NCBI GenBank assembly: GCA_015296065.1 | Contig: DVDU01000096.1 | Span: 1 to 47,663, forward strand | Direction of reading: 5' to 3' | Length of the DNA stretch: 47,663 nucleotides | Source: Oscillatoriaceae cyanobacterium M33_DOE_052 | GTDB lineage: Bacteria; Cyanobacteriota; Cyanobacteriia; Cyanobacteriales; Laspinemataceae | In this document: positions 23,769 through 32,537 of the stretch, piece by piece | How positions within the stretch are numbered: the first letter of the stretch is position 1 | How the letters are laid out: each line of letters begins with the position of its first letter | Program-made: the position numbers and the translations under genes | The notes under the pieces: model-generated | The model's input: only the letters and a program-made list of their open reading frames with translations | Databases searched by the model: none | What the model was told of the DNA's origin: nothing

Positions 23769-26099
23769 TTATTGGTTTTGAGGCCGTAGCAGGGGCAATT
23801 CATGGATTGACCGGGGTGTGATTTTGTTTTCTGCGGGAGAATTCATCGCCAGTTGAGAGCGCACGGGGAGCTGGATGATAAACTCGGCGCCTCTACCGGG
23901 TGTGGAAATACAGTCTAAGGTGCCGCTGTGTTTTTCGGTGATGATTTGGTAGCTGATGGACAAGCCCAAACCTGTGCCTTTTCCGGGGGGTTTGGTGGTA
24001 AAGAAGGGGTCAAACAATTTGCGGCGGACTTCCTCGCTCATACCGGGGCCGTTGTCGGCAATGCGGATCGAGACAAATTGGCCATCGGCACTGATTTGGG
24101 TGCTGATAATAATGGTGGGAACTCGCCCAGCCATGACTGGGAGAGATTTATCTATGGCTTCCTCGATCGCGTCGATGCCATTGGCGATCAGGTTCATAAA
24201 CACTTGGTTGAGCTGTCCGGCGTAGCAATCGATTTGGGGAATGGCGCCATATTGTTTGATCACCTGAATGCTGGGACGATCGGTTCTGGATTTCAACCGG
24301 TCTTGCAGCAGGACGAGGGTGCTATCAATCCCCTCGTGGAGGTTCGCCGGTTTCATCTCCGTGCCATCGGTGCGGGAGAATACGCGCAAGGTAAGGACAA
24401 TCTGGCGAATTCGATCGGCTCCCATTTGCATACTCGAAAGCATTTGGGGCAAGTCTTCTTTGAGAAACTCTAGCTCAGTTTCTTCAATCAGCTTTTCAAT
24501 CTCTGCAGAGGCTTGGGGATATTCCTGCTGATACGCATCCACCACCTGAATCAAGTCTTGGATGTAGCTAGCAGTGTGGACCAGGTTGCTGCTGATGAAG
24601 CCGAGAGGGTTGTTAATTTCATGTGCCACCCCAGCCACCAGCATCCCCAGACTGGACATTTTTTCGCTCTGAACTAGCTGCGCCTCGGTTTTTTGCAGGT
24701 CGAGGAGGGCTTGTTGCAATTCTTGGGACCTGGCTTTGGCGGTGGCGGTTGCCTGACAACTTTGCTGGTAGAGTTCCGCTTGGTTAATGGCGATCGCCAA
24801 CTGAGTCCCCACCGCCTGCAATAGCTCCACCTCATCAGCACTCCATACCCTCACCCCGGTGCAACCACAGGCGACAGCGCCAATTTCGCCGCCTCGGGTC
24901 TGAATGGGAATCACCAGGAGCGATCGACATTTTAGCGACAACACAAATTGCCGCATTACCCGCTCTTTTGCATCCTCCACATTATCAATGCGCACGATTT
25001 CCAACTGTCGCATCTGCGCCGACAAGCTCCCCAGCGCGGGAACTGCATACCATTGTCTTGCCCGAGGTAAGCTCGGGTGCTTTGCTTCTTGAACCACTTC
25101 CCAATAGGGATAATGCGGCATTAACCCTCGCGGTTGGAAACGATGGTTGGGGTTGCTGTCCATCGTTGGCGAGCGGTCCCACATAAACAGACACCGGTCT
25201 AATCCCAGAAGGGTGCGGATTTCCGTGACTGCAGTTGCCAGAATAGTTTTCAGGTCCAAAGATAAACGAATTTGGCTGGCGAGGCGAAACAGCAGCGCCT
25301 CCCGGCGGCTTTCTCGAAGTTTATTTTCATGGACGAGAGCATCAATGGCGCTGGCGGCTTGAGATGCCAGGGTAGAACTTAATTTGAGCTGTTCTGCCAT
25401 ATAAGTCACGGGTTTTGATGAGCCGAGGGCGATCGCGCCTACCACCACCTCCCGAGTTTTCAATGGCACACAAAGCAACGACTGAAACCATACCCCCTCG
25501 GTCCCTACCCTGGGGTCCGCCGTGACATCGTTAACGATTTCCCCTTTTCCCGTAGAGACCACAGTAGAGACAATACCCTCCCAACCATACCAAGTTTGTT
25601 CACTATTCGTGTCAGCTTCCCATTCCTCACCAAAAGAAAATATATTCTCCCCCACGCTGTTGCCATCTCGGATTAACAGCACCGCGCCGCTGGTTGCCTT
25701 CACAAATTTTCGGGCTTCTTCTAGCACTAATTGTGCTACTTCTTTCAAATCTAAGCTGGCAATTATTTTTTCTGAAATATTATAAAGGAGGGTAATTTCC
25801 CGATATTTGTCCAGCACTTCTGCTGCGAGAGTTTTCTTGTCCAGCTCTTTGGCAGCCAAATGGGCCAGTAGCTTCGCCACCGTCCCGGCTTTTTCCGACC
25901 CGACTACCCAACCGATCGTCTCTCCCTGCAAAGACACCGGATATTGTCCCGCTGGGGTTTCTGCCCCATCCCCCCACAACAGATTTCCCCCCAAATCGAG
26001 AATTGATATCTGGGTGTCCATACTCCCTACTATCTCATGGAGTACCCCCCCCAGATTGCTCTTAGATAGCAGCTTTTTGATGGTCACAGTTTCTGACAT
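23769..26099 (-). CDS. GAF-GAF histidine kinase A
   Basis: The 776-residue cytosolic sensor kinase has an N-terminal region with a short PAS-like or uncharacterised segment (about 1-100), a GAF domain near 115-265 (LDLKEVAQLVLEEARKFV onward), and a second GAF near 285-460 (LDRCLFMWDRSP, SLLVIPIQTRGGEIGAVACG). A coiled linker follows, then the HisKA motif GVAHEINNPLGFI with His493. The HATPase domain has NQVFMNLIANGIDAIEEA, IADNGPGMSEEVRRKLFDPF and GKGTGLGLSISYQII. The GAFs may bind a chromophore or small molecule, but no bilin-binding Cys context is clear to me. I chose ATG 26099 over GTG 26111 because it places His493 at exactly the same position as in the neighbouring paralog. It lies 170 bases upstream of the hybrid kinase on the same strand. 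Confidence 0.94.
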   Translation of the reverse strand: MSETVTIKKLLSKSNLGGVLHEIVGSMDTQISILDLGGNLLWGDGAETPAGQYPVSLQGETIGWVVGSEKAGTVAKLLAHLAAKELDKKTLAAEVLDKYREITLLYNISEKIIASLDLKEVAQLVLEEARKFVKATSGAVLLIRDGNSVGENIFSFGEEWEADTNSEQTWYGWEGIVSTVVSTGKGEIVNDVTADPRVGTEGVWFQSLLCVPLKTREVVVGAIALGSSKPVTYMAEQLKLSSTLASQAASAIDALVHENKLRESRREALLFRLASQIRLSLDLKTILATAVTEIRTLLGLDRCLFMWDRSPTMDSNPNHRFQPRGLMPHYPYWEVVQEAKHPSLPRARQWYAVPALGSLSAQMRQLEIVRIDNVEDAKERVMRQFVLSLKCRSLLVIPIQTRGGEIGAVACGCTGVRVWSADEVELLQAVGTQLAIAINQAELYQQSCQATATAKARSQELQQALLDLQKTEAQLVQSEKMSSLGMLVAGVAHEINNPLGFISSNLVHTASYIQDLIQVVDAYQQEYPQASAEIEKLIEETELEFLKEDLPQMLSSMQMGADRIRQIVLTLRVFSRTDGTEMKPANLHEGIDSTLVLLQDRLKSRTDRPSIQVIKQYGAIPQIDCYAGQLNQVFMNLIANGIDAIEEAIDKSLPVMAGRVPTIIISTQISADGQFVSIRIADNGPGMSEEVRRKLFDPFFTTKPPGKGTGLGLSISYQIITEKHSGTLDCISTPGRGAEFIIQLPVRSQLAMNSPAENKITPRSIHELPLLRPQNQ

Positions 26100-26344
26100 C
26101 CGTTTACCCACTCACTCGGTTGCTTGATTTGGATCTTGACAAGTTCACTGGTTAGGAAAATTATCCTGCTTATAGAAATTATAAGTCCCATCTTTTCCAT
26201 TTTTGTCCTTTTTTATTATAAATTTTGTTAACCCTAAGCTGGTCAAGGGGCGGGTTGACTACCTAGCGCCTTCTGGCCTTCCGCGCCGACCCTACCCCCT
26301 TGAAACACATGGAGGCAGCAGGCTAAACCCACCCTCGCCTACTG

Positions 26345-28660
26345 CTAGGGTGCCCATTTCCTCAGTTCTTCTATCCCCCGATCGTCTGAAGATTTACTGC
26401 TCGCATTTGGTCTTGGCATCTCATTCAAGTCCCGCAGGTTTGCCGTAGCGGCAGTGACGGGAATCTCCATCCAAAACTCCGTACTTTCACCAGGGTGAGA
26501 GATGCACTTTAACACGCCTCGGTGTTTTTCCACCACGATTTGATAGCTGATAGAAAGACCCAATCCTGTGCCCTTACCGTCTGGTTTCGTAGTAAAGAAA
26601 GGGTCAAATAGTTTGGTTTGCACTGCCTCTGGGATGCCAGAGCCATTGTCCTGAATGCAGATTGCCACCGTCTCGGGATTCAGGAGGAAAGTGCGAATGG
26701 TAATTTGGGGTTGGGGTTGGTTTTCCAGGGCATCTATGGCATTGCTGATAATATTCATAAACACCTGGTTGAGCTGTCCTGCATAGCAAGACACCGTGGG
26801 TAAATCTCCGTATTCTTTAATCACTTGAATTGCCGCTCCCCCCGGTTTTGCTTTCAACCGATGCTGCAACATCACCAGCGTGCTGTCAATCCCCACATGA
26901 ATATCGGCGGGTTTCATCTCCCCACTGTCAGAGCGGGAAAAGCTCCGCAGGGAGGTCACAATTTCCACAATCCGCTCTGTGCCTAACTTCATACTGGTAA
27001 TAAGTTTGGGCAAGTCTTCTTGGAGAAACTCTACTTCGCTGAATTCCATCTGTTCCCCCATTTTGGGGGTGTGATGGGGATATTCCTGCTGGTAAAGCCG
27101 GAGTATCTTCAGCAGTTTTTCGATGTATTCCTCCGTGTGATTGAGGTTGCCATAAATAAAATTCACCGGGTTATTGATTTCGTGGGCAATGCTGGCGAGC
27201 ATCACCCCCAAGGCGGACATTTTTTCACTCTGAATCAGTTGCGCTTGAGCTTCTTGCAGTTCTTTGAGGGCTTGCTGGAGCTGTTGCGCACGGGAGCTGG
27301 CGGTGGCGGCGGCGTGACTGCTTTGCTCGTATAGTTCAGCTTGGTGGATTGCGATCGCCAACTGGGTGCTAACTGCTTGTAGCAACTCCACCTCGTCATC
27401 CGTCCAACCAGCTTCCCCACTACCCTTTCCACAGCATAACACGCCGATTTCCCCAGATCGCGTCTGCATTGGCACTGCTAGCAAGGACTTAAACCCCCCC
27501 GCCAGCCAAAAATTCCGCACCGCTTCGGAGTTCCATGTCTCCACCCGATCGACCCGTAGCAGGTTTTGACGCATAAGCTGCTGGCTCAAATCACCCAATG
27601 TGGCCACTCCGTGGCAACCCAAAAAGCTCGGCAAATGGGGATTTTTGCTTTCTTTGACTACTTCCCAGCCGGAACAGGTGACTGGAGAAAATTGCGGATG
27701 AATGATTTTCTGGCTGCTAGATATTTTTGTCCCCCGATGCCACATAAACATACAGCGATCGAGTTGCAGGAGGCAGCGAATTTCACTCACTGCAGTTTCT
27801 AAGATTGTATCTAGTTCTAAAGATTCCCGAATTTGGCTCGCCAAGCGAAACAGCAGCGCTTCCCGGCGGCTTTCTTCCAGGGTACGATCGTGCATCTGGG
27901 CAATGGCGATCGCCGATGCCGTCTGGGATGCCACCATTGTCAGCAGCTTCAAATCCCCAGCCGTATAAGTCACCGGGACAGCACTCATCATCACAATTAC
28001 GCCGATGATTTGATTATTACTCGCCAACGGCGCACACATCATTGAACTCACCGGTATTTTTATGTCGATAAATCTCTCATCTAACCACACATCATTAACT
28101 ATTTCCCCCTTACCGCTCCTGGCCACCCAACCAATAATTCCCTCCCCTAAGCCAATACTAGCCTGACATCCAGCCACATACCCCCATCCCGTCAGACTTT
28201 CTAGCCGCTCGTTTCTTGTATTAATCAGCAAAACTAGCCCCCCACTAGATTGAGTACGTTTTCCTGCCTCGTCTAGGGCTAATTCTGCTACTTGTTTTAG
28301 ATCCAGACTAGCGGTAATTTTTGTAGAAATATCATAGAGAAAACTAATTTCTCGATATTTTTCTAGCAATTTTTCCGCCAGGATTTTCTTTTCCAGCTCT
28401 TTACCGACTAAATAACTTAACATCCCCGCCACGGGAGCAGCTTGTTCTCCGCCCAGTACCCAGCCAATTACTTCCCCTTCTAACTCAATCGGAATCTTGT
28501 CTAATGCCTCTATCTGCTCCGTCTCGACCACTTTACCTCCGACTAAATTCCCCCAAGCATCTAAAATGCCTATGCTTATCCCGATCGCTCGGCTCCATTC
28601 ATCGATAAAATTAATAATTCGTCGCTCTCGACAAAATTTTTTCAGTTTGATAGTTGACAT
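26345..28660 (-). CDS. GAF-GAF histidine kinase B, paralog of kinase A
   Basis: The 771-residue protein has the same architecture as kinase A: a short N-terminal segment, GAF near 115-265 (LDLKQVAELALDEAGKRTQ), second GAF near 285-460 (LDRCMFMWHRGT, SLLAVPMQTRSGEIGVLCCG), HisKA with His493 in SIAHEINNPVNFIYGNL, and HATPase with NQVFMNIISNAIDALENQ, IQDNGSGIPEAVQTKLFDPF and GKGTGLGLSISYQIV. ATG 28660 gives the same His position as in its partner; an in-frame TTG at 28672 is less likely. The pair arose by tandem duplication, then diverged most in the first GAF and the N-terminus. No response regulator lies nearby, so partners must be encoded elsewhere or are the receiver domains of the hybrid kinase. 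Confidence 0.94.
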   Translation of the reverse strand: MSTIKLKKFCRERRIINFIDEWSRAIGISIGILDAWGNLVGGKVVETEQIEALDKIPIELEGEVIGWVLGGEQAAPVAGMLSYLVGKELEKKILAEKLLEKYREISFLYDISTKITASLDLKQVAELALDEAGKRTQSSGGLVLLINTRNERLESLTGWGYVAGCQASIGLGEGIIGWVARSGKGEIVNDVWLDERFIDIKIPVSSMMCAPLASNNQIIGVIVMMSAVPVTYTAGDLKLLTMVASQTASAIAIAQMHDRTLEESRREALLFRLASQIRESLELDTILETAVSEIRCLLQLDRCMFMWHRGTKISSSQKIIHPQFSPVTCSGWEVVKESKNPHLPSFLGCHGVATLGDLSQQLMRQNLLRVDRVETWNSEAVRNFWLAGGFKSLLAVPMQTRSGEIGVLCCGKGSGEAGWTDDEVELLQAVSTQLAIAIHQAELYEQSSHAAATASSRAQQLQQALKELQEAQAQLIQSEKMSALGVMLASIAHEINNPVNFIYGNLNHTEEYIEKLLKILRLYQQEYPHHTPKMGEQMEFSEVEFLQEDLPKLITSMKLGTERIVEIVTSLRSFSRSDSGEMKPADIHVGIDSTLVMLQHRLKAKPGGAAIQVIKEYGDLPTVSCYAGQLNQVFMNIISNAIDALENQPQPQITIRTFLLNPETVAICIQDNGSGIPEAVQTKLFDPFFTTKPDGKGTGLGLSISYQIVVEKHRGVLKCISHPGESTEFWMEIPVTAATANLRDLNEMPRPNASSKSSDDRGIEELRKWAP

Positions 28661-28923
28661 ATATAAATTCAAGGGCTTACGCCCATTGTTTGAAGTTTTT
28701 CGGCGTTATTTTCTCAGATTATATTTTAATTCCTTCTCCTTAATTTTGGCATCCGCACAGCCTCTAAATTGCTTATCCGTAAAAATACGGTATCTGCTAA
28801 GTAATTATACTATTTTTAACCAGCCGCCACCAGTTACTACCCGAGAAATCCCGCGAGCCTTAAAAGATTCATATGAAAAAAATCCTGATTTTATTAAAAT
28901 AAAGAAAATATTGGCTTATTCAA

Positions 28924-29514
28924 ATGAAAAAAACATACCGGGACTTTTGTGTGCGGGACTGGCAACCCCAGGACCGCGAAGCCGCCGCCGCCGTGATTAG
29001 CTCGGTTTTGGCAGAGTATGGTTTGGGTTGGGAGCCCCTGGGAGCCGATCGCGATGTGCTAGAGGTAGAAAACTTCTATCAGAATCGCGGCGGAGCCTTT
29101 TGGGTAGCGGAAACCGGCGGTGAAATTGTGGGCACCGGCGCCTACTATCCCATCCACCGAGGCCCCAAAGCCGTGGAAATCCGCAAAATCTATTTGCGTC
29201 CTTGGGTACGGGGGCAAGGATTGGGCAAATTTTTGCTCCAAGAGCTAGAAACAGCAATCACTCGGGCTGGTTTCCAAGAAATTTGGCTGGAAACCACCAG
29301 CGTGATGGTGGAGGCGATCGGTCTTTATGAAAGTAGCGACTATATCCAGACAACTGGGGTGGAAACCGCTCGGTGCGATCGGGTATATGTCAAATCCCTA
29401 TCCCACCTCGAGTCGCTCCCAGACAATCCCAGTCCCAACTCCCATTTCCTGCCCCCGCCAATCCAGTCTTTCAAAATGCTAAAATCAACTCAGAAAAATC
29501 GCAGTTTTCCGTAG
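28924..29514 (+). CDS. GNAT family N-acetyltransferase
   Basis: This 196-residue protein is a Gcn5-related acetyltransferase. It has the acetyl-CoA loop RGQGLGKFLLQELE near residue 100 following the strand KAVEIRKIYLRPWV, and a late LYESSDYIQT strand-loop typical of the fold. The substrate cannot be inferred. The last 40 residues, rich in Pro, Ser and Asn (ESLPDNPSPNSHFLPPPIQ), exceed the usual domain and look like read-through into non-coding DNA. The TAG stop at 29512-29514 lies inside a palindromic repeat, so the original end was probably nearer residue 155. The gene is divergent from the histidine kinases. ATG 28924 has no strong ribosome site. Confidence 0.88.
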   Translation: MKKTYRDFCVRDWQPQDREAAAAVISSVLAEYGLGWEPLGADRDVLEVENFYQNRGGAFWVAETGGEIVGTGAYYPIHRGPKAVEIRKIYLRPWVRGQGLGKFLLQELETAITRAGFQEIWLETTSVMVEAIGLYESSDYIQTTGVETARCDRVYVKSLSHLESLPDNPSPNSHFLPPPIQSFKMLKSTQKNRSFP

Positions 29515-29542
29515 TAGGGGCTGGATTCTGCTAGCCCCTACT
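29513..29542. repeat. Palindromic REP-like hairpin at the acetyltransferase stop
   Basis: AGTAGGGGCT (29513-29522) pairs with AGCCCCTACT (29533-29542) around GGATTCTGCT. The stop codon TAG (29512-29514) lies at its left edge. Related GTAGGGGC/GCCCCTAC palindromes occur near 35127. Confidence 0.7.
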
Positions 29543-29567
29543 CGCAAAGCTAATCCTCTAGATTGCA

Positions 29568-29717
29568 GGTGGACTTGCCCAAGCAATAAGAAACAGGCTC
29601 AACCACCGGCACTCGGATTCCCTCATACAATTGAAAAAGGCGATATCTAGAGCCGAAAGGCTCAAGCCCAACCAGAAACACACAGCGGCGGGAGTGAAAA
29701 TCAACAGCTTACCCGCC
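29568..29717 (+). ncRNA. Possible structured RNA (chain of hairpins)
   Basis: GGTGG (29568-29572) can pair with CCACC (29603-29607); GAGCC-GAAA-GGCTC (29650-29663) is a short hairpin with a GNRA tetraloop; GGCGGG (29687-29692) pairs with CCCGCC (29712-29717). No open frame runs through the segment. It does not match tRNA, tmRNA, SRP RNA or RNase P RNA that I would recognise. The structure could be accidental; the GNRA tetraloop is the strongest hint. Strand is assumed from the downstream gene. Confidence 0.25.
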
Positions 29718-29768
29718 CTGTAAACCGATGCACCGGGATCAAAATTCCCTCATGTAGCGTCTTTGCTA

Positions 29769-29947
29769 TCAAAAGCAGCCAGGAATATCCAGTTGTTCCG
29801 GATTTATTTCCCCATCTCCGTTTAAATTTAAATAAATCTCGCCATCGTCATCGCGATGCGTTCCGGCAGGATAGCGCCGCTATCGGGTTCTTTCCATCAG
29901 CCATCAGGGAGCTGAAAACTTGTTTTTTGGTACAGGGCATTTTCCGC
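29769..29947 (-). pseudogene. Decayed C-terminal gene remnant
   Basis: On the minus strand one frame reads AENALYQKTSFQLPDG up to a stop near 29898. A second frame, entered after TAG at 29880-29882, reads RRYPAGTHRDDDGEIYLNLN and GDGEINPEQLDIPGCF, stopping at 29769-29771. Both are protein-like and follow one another, as expected for one gene broken by frameshifts. The Asp/Gly pattern is reminiscent of calcium-binding loops, but it is too short to name. It occupies most of the gap before the next gene. Confidence 0.5.
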
Positions 29948-29960
29948 ACAAGCAGAAATT

Positions 29961-30746
29961 ATGAACAACGGCGATCGAACCACACTTCCCTTGCATAATC
30001 TGCAGTCAGAAACAATTTTAGAACAACTGCCCCTCGCCGCCAAAGAATGGTTAGAGAGCTTGCCTTGGAATCAGCGCCGTTATGTTTTATCCCTCTGTCA
30101 CTTGATGCGGGCCGCATCCCCCGGCCAGCAAGCAGAATTTTTAGATGAATACACCGCCGATGGACTGGTATCCCGGATGCTCATGGACGTAGAAACTAAA
30201 GCCAAAGTCCAAAAATATCTGGATGAATTTAGAATTACCACCAAATTAGATGAAAGTGTCATTCGCCGTTATATCCGCCAATTTTACATCCACTCAGCTC
30301 AAGATGCCCACCGCCAACCCGAGCTATATTTAGAATCGGCTTTGCGCTTAATTATGCAATCTCAAGAGCGCACTAATGTATTTAACTATATCCTCGGGTT
30401 TGAAATCTTTAAAATCATCTTTAAAATGAGCTGGGCTCAGCAAGAGCGGATGTACAGGCTGCAAAAAAATCAGGAGGAATTTATAGAATATTACATCAAA
30501 CCAATTCGCCACGCCCACATTGTCAATAGTTTGGTGGTTCCAAAAGATAAAAATTTATTTTTTGCCGAGCGCGATTACTACGTGCAGGCGCCAGAAATTA
30601 GCGAAAAAAAACTCATTTCCCTAATTATGGCAACATTTACCACCGATATTGTGGTATATTTAGGATTCTCTGTGATCCGCCACATCAAATATATTCGCTT
30701 TGACTACGATTATATTTTCACACCGGAGCGAGAACAGAGATTTTGA
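29961..30746 (+). CDS. Conserved cyanobacterial-type hypothetical protein, 261 residues
   Basis: I do not recognise a characterised family. The protein is largely helical and soluble, with LPWNQRRYVLSLCHLMRAAS near 34-53, RYIRQFYIHSAQDAHRQPELY (RYIRQFYIHS, AQDAHRQPEL) near 107-130, and a C-terminal part with FAERDYYVQAPEISEKKLIS and IKYIRFDYDYIFTPEREQRF. A mildly hydrophobic LISLIMATFTTDIVVYLGFS near 228-247 could be buried or membrane-associated. Composition and codon use are clearly coding. ATG 29961 fits the start but has no clear ribosome site. It stands alone; the stop is followed by heptamer repeats. Confidence 0.72.
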   Translation: MNNGDRTTLPLHNLQSETILEQLPLAAKEWLESLPWNQRRYVLSLCHLMRAASPGQQAEFLDEYTADGLVSRMLMDVETKAKVQKYLDEFRITTKLDESVIRRYIRQFYIHSAQDAHRQPELYLESALRLIMQSQERTNVFNYILGFEIFKIIFKMSWAQQERMYRLQKNQEEFIEYYIKPIRHAHIVNSLVVPKDKNLFFAERDYYVQAPEISEKKLISLIMATFTTDIVVYLGFSVIRHIKYIRFDYDYIFTPEREQRF

Positions 30747-31113
30747 TTTGTCATTTGTCAAAAGTCCTTTGTCATTTGTCAAGGGACCTTGGGATAAATG
30801 ACATTGGACAAGTAACATATTATCATCAGGTGCGCCATGTCCCCAAAACCGAGTAAAATTAAACTTAAAGTTAGCTTGCCTTCTCGGTATGGGAGGAGTG
30901 CCTTCTCCCCCGCAACATTAGTGCTTAGTGTGAGGGAGAAGCTCTAGCCGCAAGCCACGGGGGCACTTCTGGCGCTCTCTGACTATTCTCCTCTTCCTGT
31001 TCAGGTCAACCAAGCCGAAAGGCAGCTAACAGACTATTCCCACCGGTGGCAGAAATCTGGGCGAACCGCCTGGTTCGTGTAGCCATCGCCCTCTTTAGGT
31101 AAACCCAAAAATT
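30747..31113. repeat. Repeat-filled gap with GTCATTT heptamers and a nested hairpin
   Basis: GTCATTTGTC and related heptamers fill 30750-30815, directly after the stop. At 30897-30967 a nested pair appears: AGTGCC (30897-30902) with GGCACT (30962-30967), and CTTCTCCC (30902-30909) with GGGAGAAG (30934-30941). I see no gene. Confidence 0.65.
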
Positions 31114-31476
31114 ATGAATCTCAACATATTTAGCGATAAACTCCAAATCGAGCTAGAATGGTTTGAGCAGCTATGGGCATTTAGCTGGTCAAAAGTCTTC
31201 GAGATCCCCTTGGCACACCTAGACAAGGTGACTACCGAGGAACCCAAGAGCAACTGGGCGGAAATTCGAGCCCCCGGCACCTTTATCCCTGGCATCATCA
31301 AAGCTGGAACTTACTACACCAGACAAGGAAAAGAATTTTGGTATGTCACCGAAGATAAAGATTATTTAGTTTTGGAACTCAATAATGAAACTTACCGCCG
31401 GATGATTTTTACTCTGCAAGATAGCGAAATCTGGCAGCTAAAAATCAGCCAAGCTAAAGCGGCATTGGTGAACTAA
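31114..31476 (+). CDS. Small PH-like-fold hypothetical protein, 120 residues
   Basis: The protein is beta-rich with a few conserved-looking landmarks: LDKVTTEEPKSNWAEIRAPG, TFIPGIIKAGTYYTRQGKEFW and DYLVLELNNETYRRMIFTL. That pattern of strands ending in a C-terminal helix (DSEIWQLKISQAKAALVN) resembles small bacterial PH-domain proteins. Such domains often bind membranes or partner proteins. No signal peptide or membrane segment is present. It is isolated between repeat regions. Function unknown. Confidence 0.7.
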   Translation: MNLNIFSDKLQIELEWFEQLWAFSWSKVFEIPLAHLDKVTTEEPKSNWAEIRAPGTFIPGIIKAGTYYTRQGKEFWYVTEDKDYLVLELNNETYRRMIFTLQDSEIWQLKISQAKAALVN

Positions 31477-31787
31477 ATTACCGGTAATATCAAGTCCGAT
31501 CGCTTCCTTGGTGAATAAATAATGAAGCCGGGATGCTCAATGACTGCGCTCAGGTGGGCAGGGAAAAACTGCCTGAAAAAACCAGCTTAGGATATCCCCG
31601 AACTTGATATTATATGATTTTGATGGAGAACTGTAACGCTCTGGGGTCGCGGTGTTTCTTTGGGGCGAACGAAGGTTCGCCCCTACTGATATATTTGCTC
31701 ACTCAAGGCAAATGGTATTATCTACCCTAATAGTTTCGGCGGTGCATCAGCAATTTTTCGGCATTTTTTTGAGATTGATGGCTGACT
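31477..31787. repeat. Gene-free gap with a REP-like hairpin
   Basis: Within this 311-base gap, GGGGCGAAC (31662-31670) pairs with GTTCGCCCC (31675-31683), the same hairpin as after gyrB at 10332-10353. The rest shows no open frame of note. Confidence 0.65.
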
Positions 31788-32234
31788 CTAACCTTTGTTT
31801 TTAATCATCATCACATCGATAATTTTTATGGCGAGGTCTTCTGAGAGTTCTAAGACGCGGCAGAGGTCGTTCAAAAGTTTTTCTTCTTCTGGGGAGACTT
31901 CGCCATCAGCCAGCACGATATCGGTAGCCACAGCAAAGGCAGTTTCTTTGAGGTCGTGGGGCAAGTTGCTCATCGCGGCATTAAATAAAACGTCGATTCC
32001 TTGTCGCTGTAAGATGCCGAGCAGCTTGTCAAACATTTTGCGCATCACGTCTGCAGGATAGCTGCGGAAAAGCTGCATTCGAGATAAGATGGTGCTGAGT
32101 GCTTGGGCTTCAGAATCTGTGATGTAACCATCACTAGCAACGGCAATTAAGGTGATGGCGGCGAAGGCTTCGGCGGGGCCAAGGTTCACTTCTGTGGATT
32201 GGCGAGCGCCTCGGATTTTATCGAACAAACCCAT
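31788..32234 (-). CDS. TerB-like tellurite-resistance family protein
   Basis: The 148-residue protein begins MGLFDKIRGARQSTEV and shows the duplicated acidic motif of TerB-like domains: ITLIAVASDGYITDSEAQAL near 25-44, and VATDIVLADGEVSPEEEKLL near 105-124. These DG.....E segments bind metal in the TerB family. The longer frame starts at 32318, but its first 28 residues come from repeat DNA; ATG 32234, with a GGGAGG a little upstream, matches the family start. TerB proteins are linked with tellurite resistance and phage or stress responses. The role here is not known. Confidence 0.8.
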   Translation of the reverse strand: MGLFDKIRGARQSTEVNLGPAEAFAAITLIAVASDGYITDSEAQALSTILSRMQLFRSYPADVMRKMFDKLLGILQRQGIDVLFNAAMSNLPHDLKETAFAVATDIVLADGEVSPEEEKLLNDLCRVLELSEDLAIKIIDVMMIKNKG

Positions 32235-32537
32235 TAGGGGTTGCCTCCCTTGCGATTTTTTGTTATCCCCAAGATAGCACAAGGGTGGGGCAACTGGGAG
32301 CGAATTAACAATTAACAATTTATTATTAATAAATTGTTAATTGTCGATTGCTGGTTGTACATTACTAATTGCAATAATTGGTAAGGCGCCTAGGCAATGA
32401 TGAATTTTTGTGCGGGGGGGAGAAAGTGGATAACCGGGGTGGGGGTGGCGCTAGGGCATCAGATAATTGCAGGGGACACGCCCACAACGTGTCCCCATGA
32501 GGATTAAATGTTGATTGGTGAATTGTCAGAGGTGATA
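32235..32537. repeat. Gene-free gap with inverted repeats
   Basis: AACAATTAACAATTTATTA and TAATAAATTGTTAATTG form an inverted repeat near 32307-32342. GGGGACACG (32472-32480) pairs with CGTGTCCCC (32488-32496), 42 bases past the sucD stop, and might end that transcript. I see no gene. Confidence 0.6.

Noticed and set aside
29568-29960. tRNA, tmRNA or 6S RNA in the gap before the 261-residue gene
   Set aside because: No acceptor stem with CCA or T-loop consensus, no tmRNA tag-like frame and no rod-like pairing of the two ends; kept only as a weak structured-RNA candidate.
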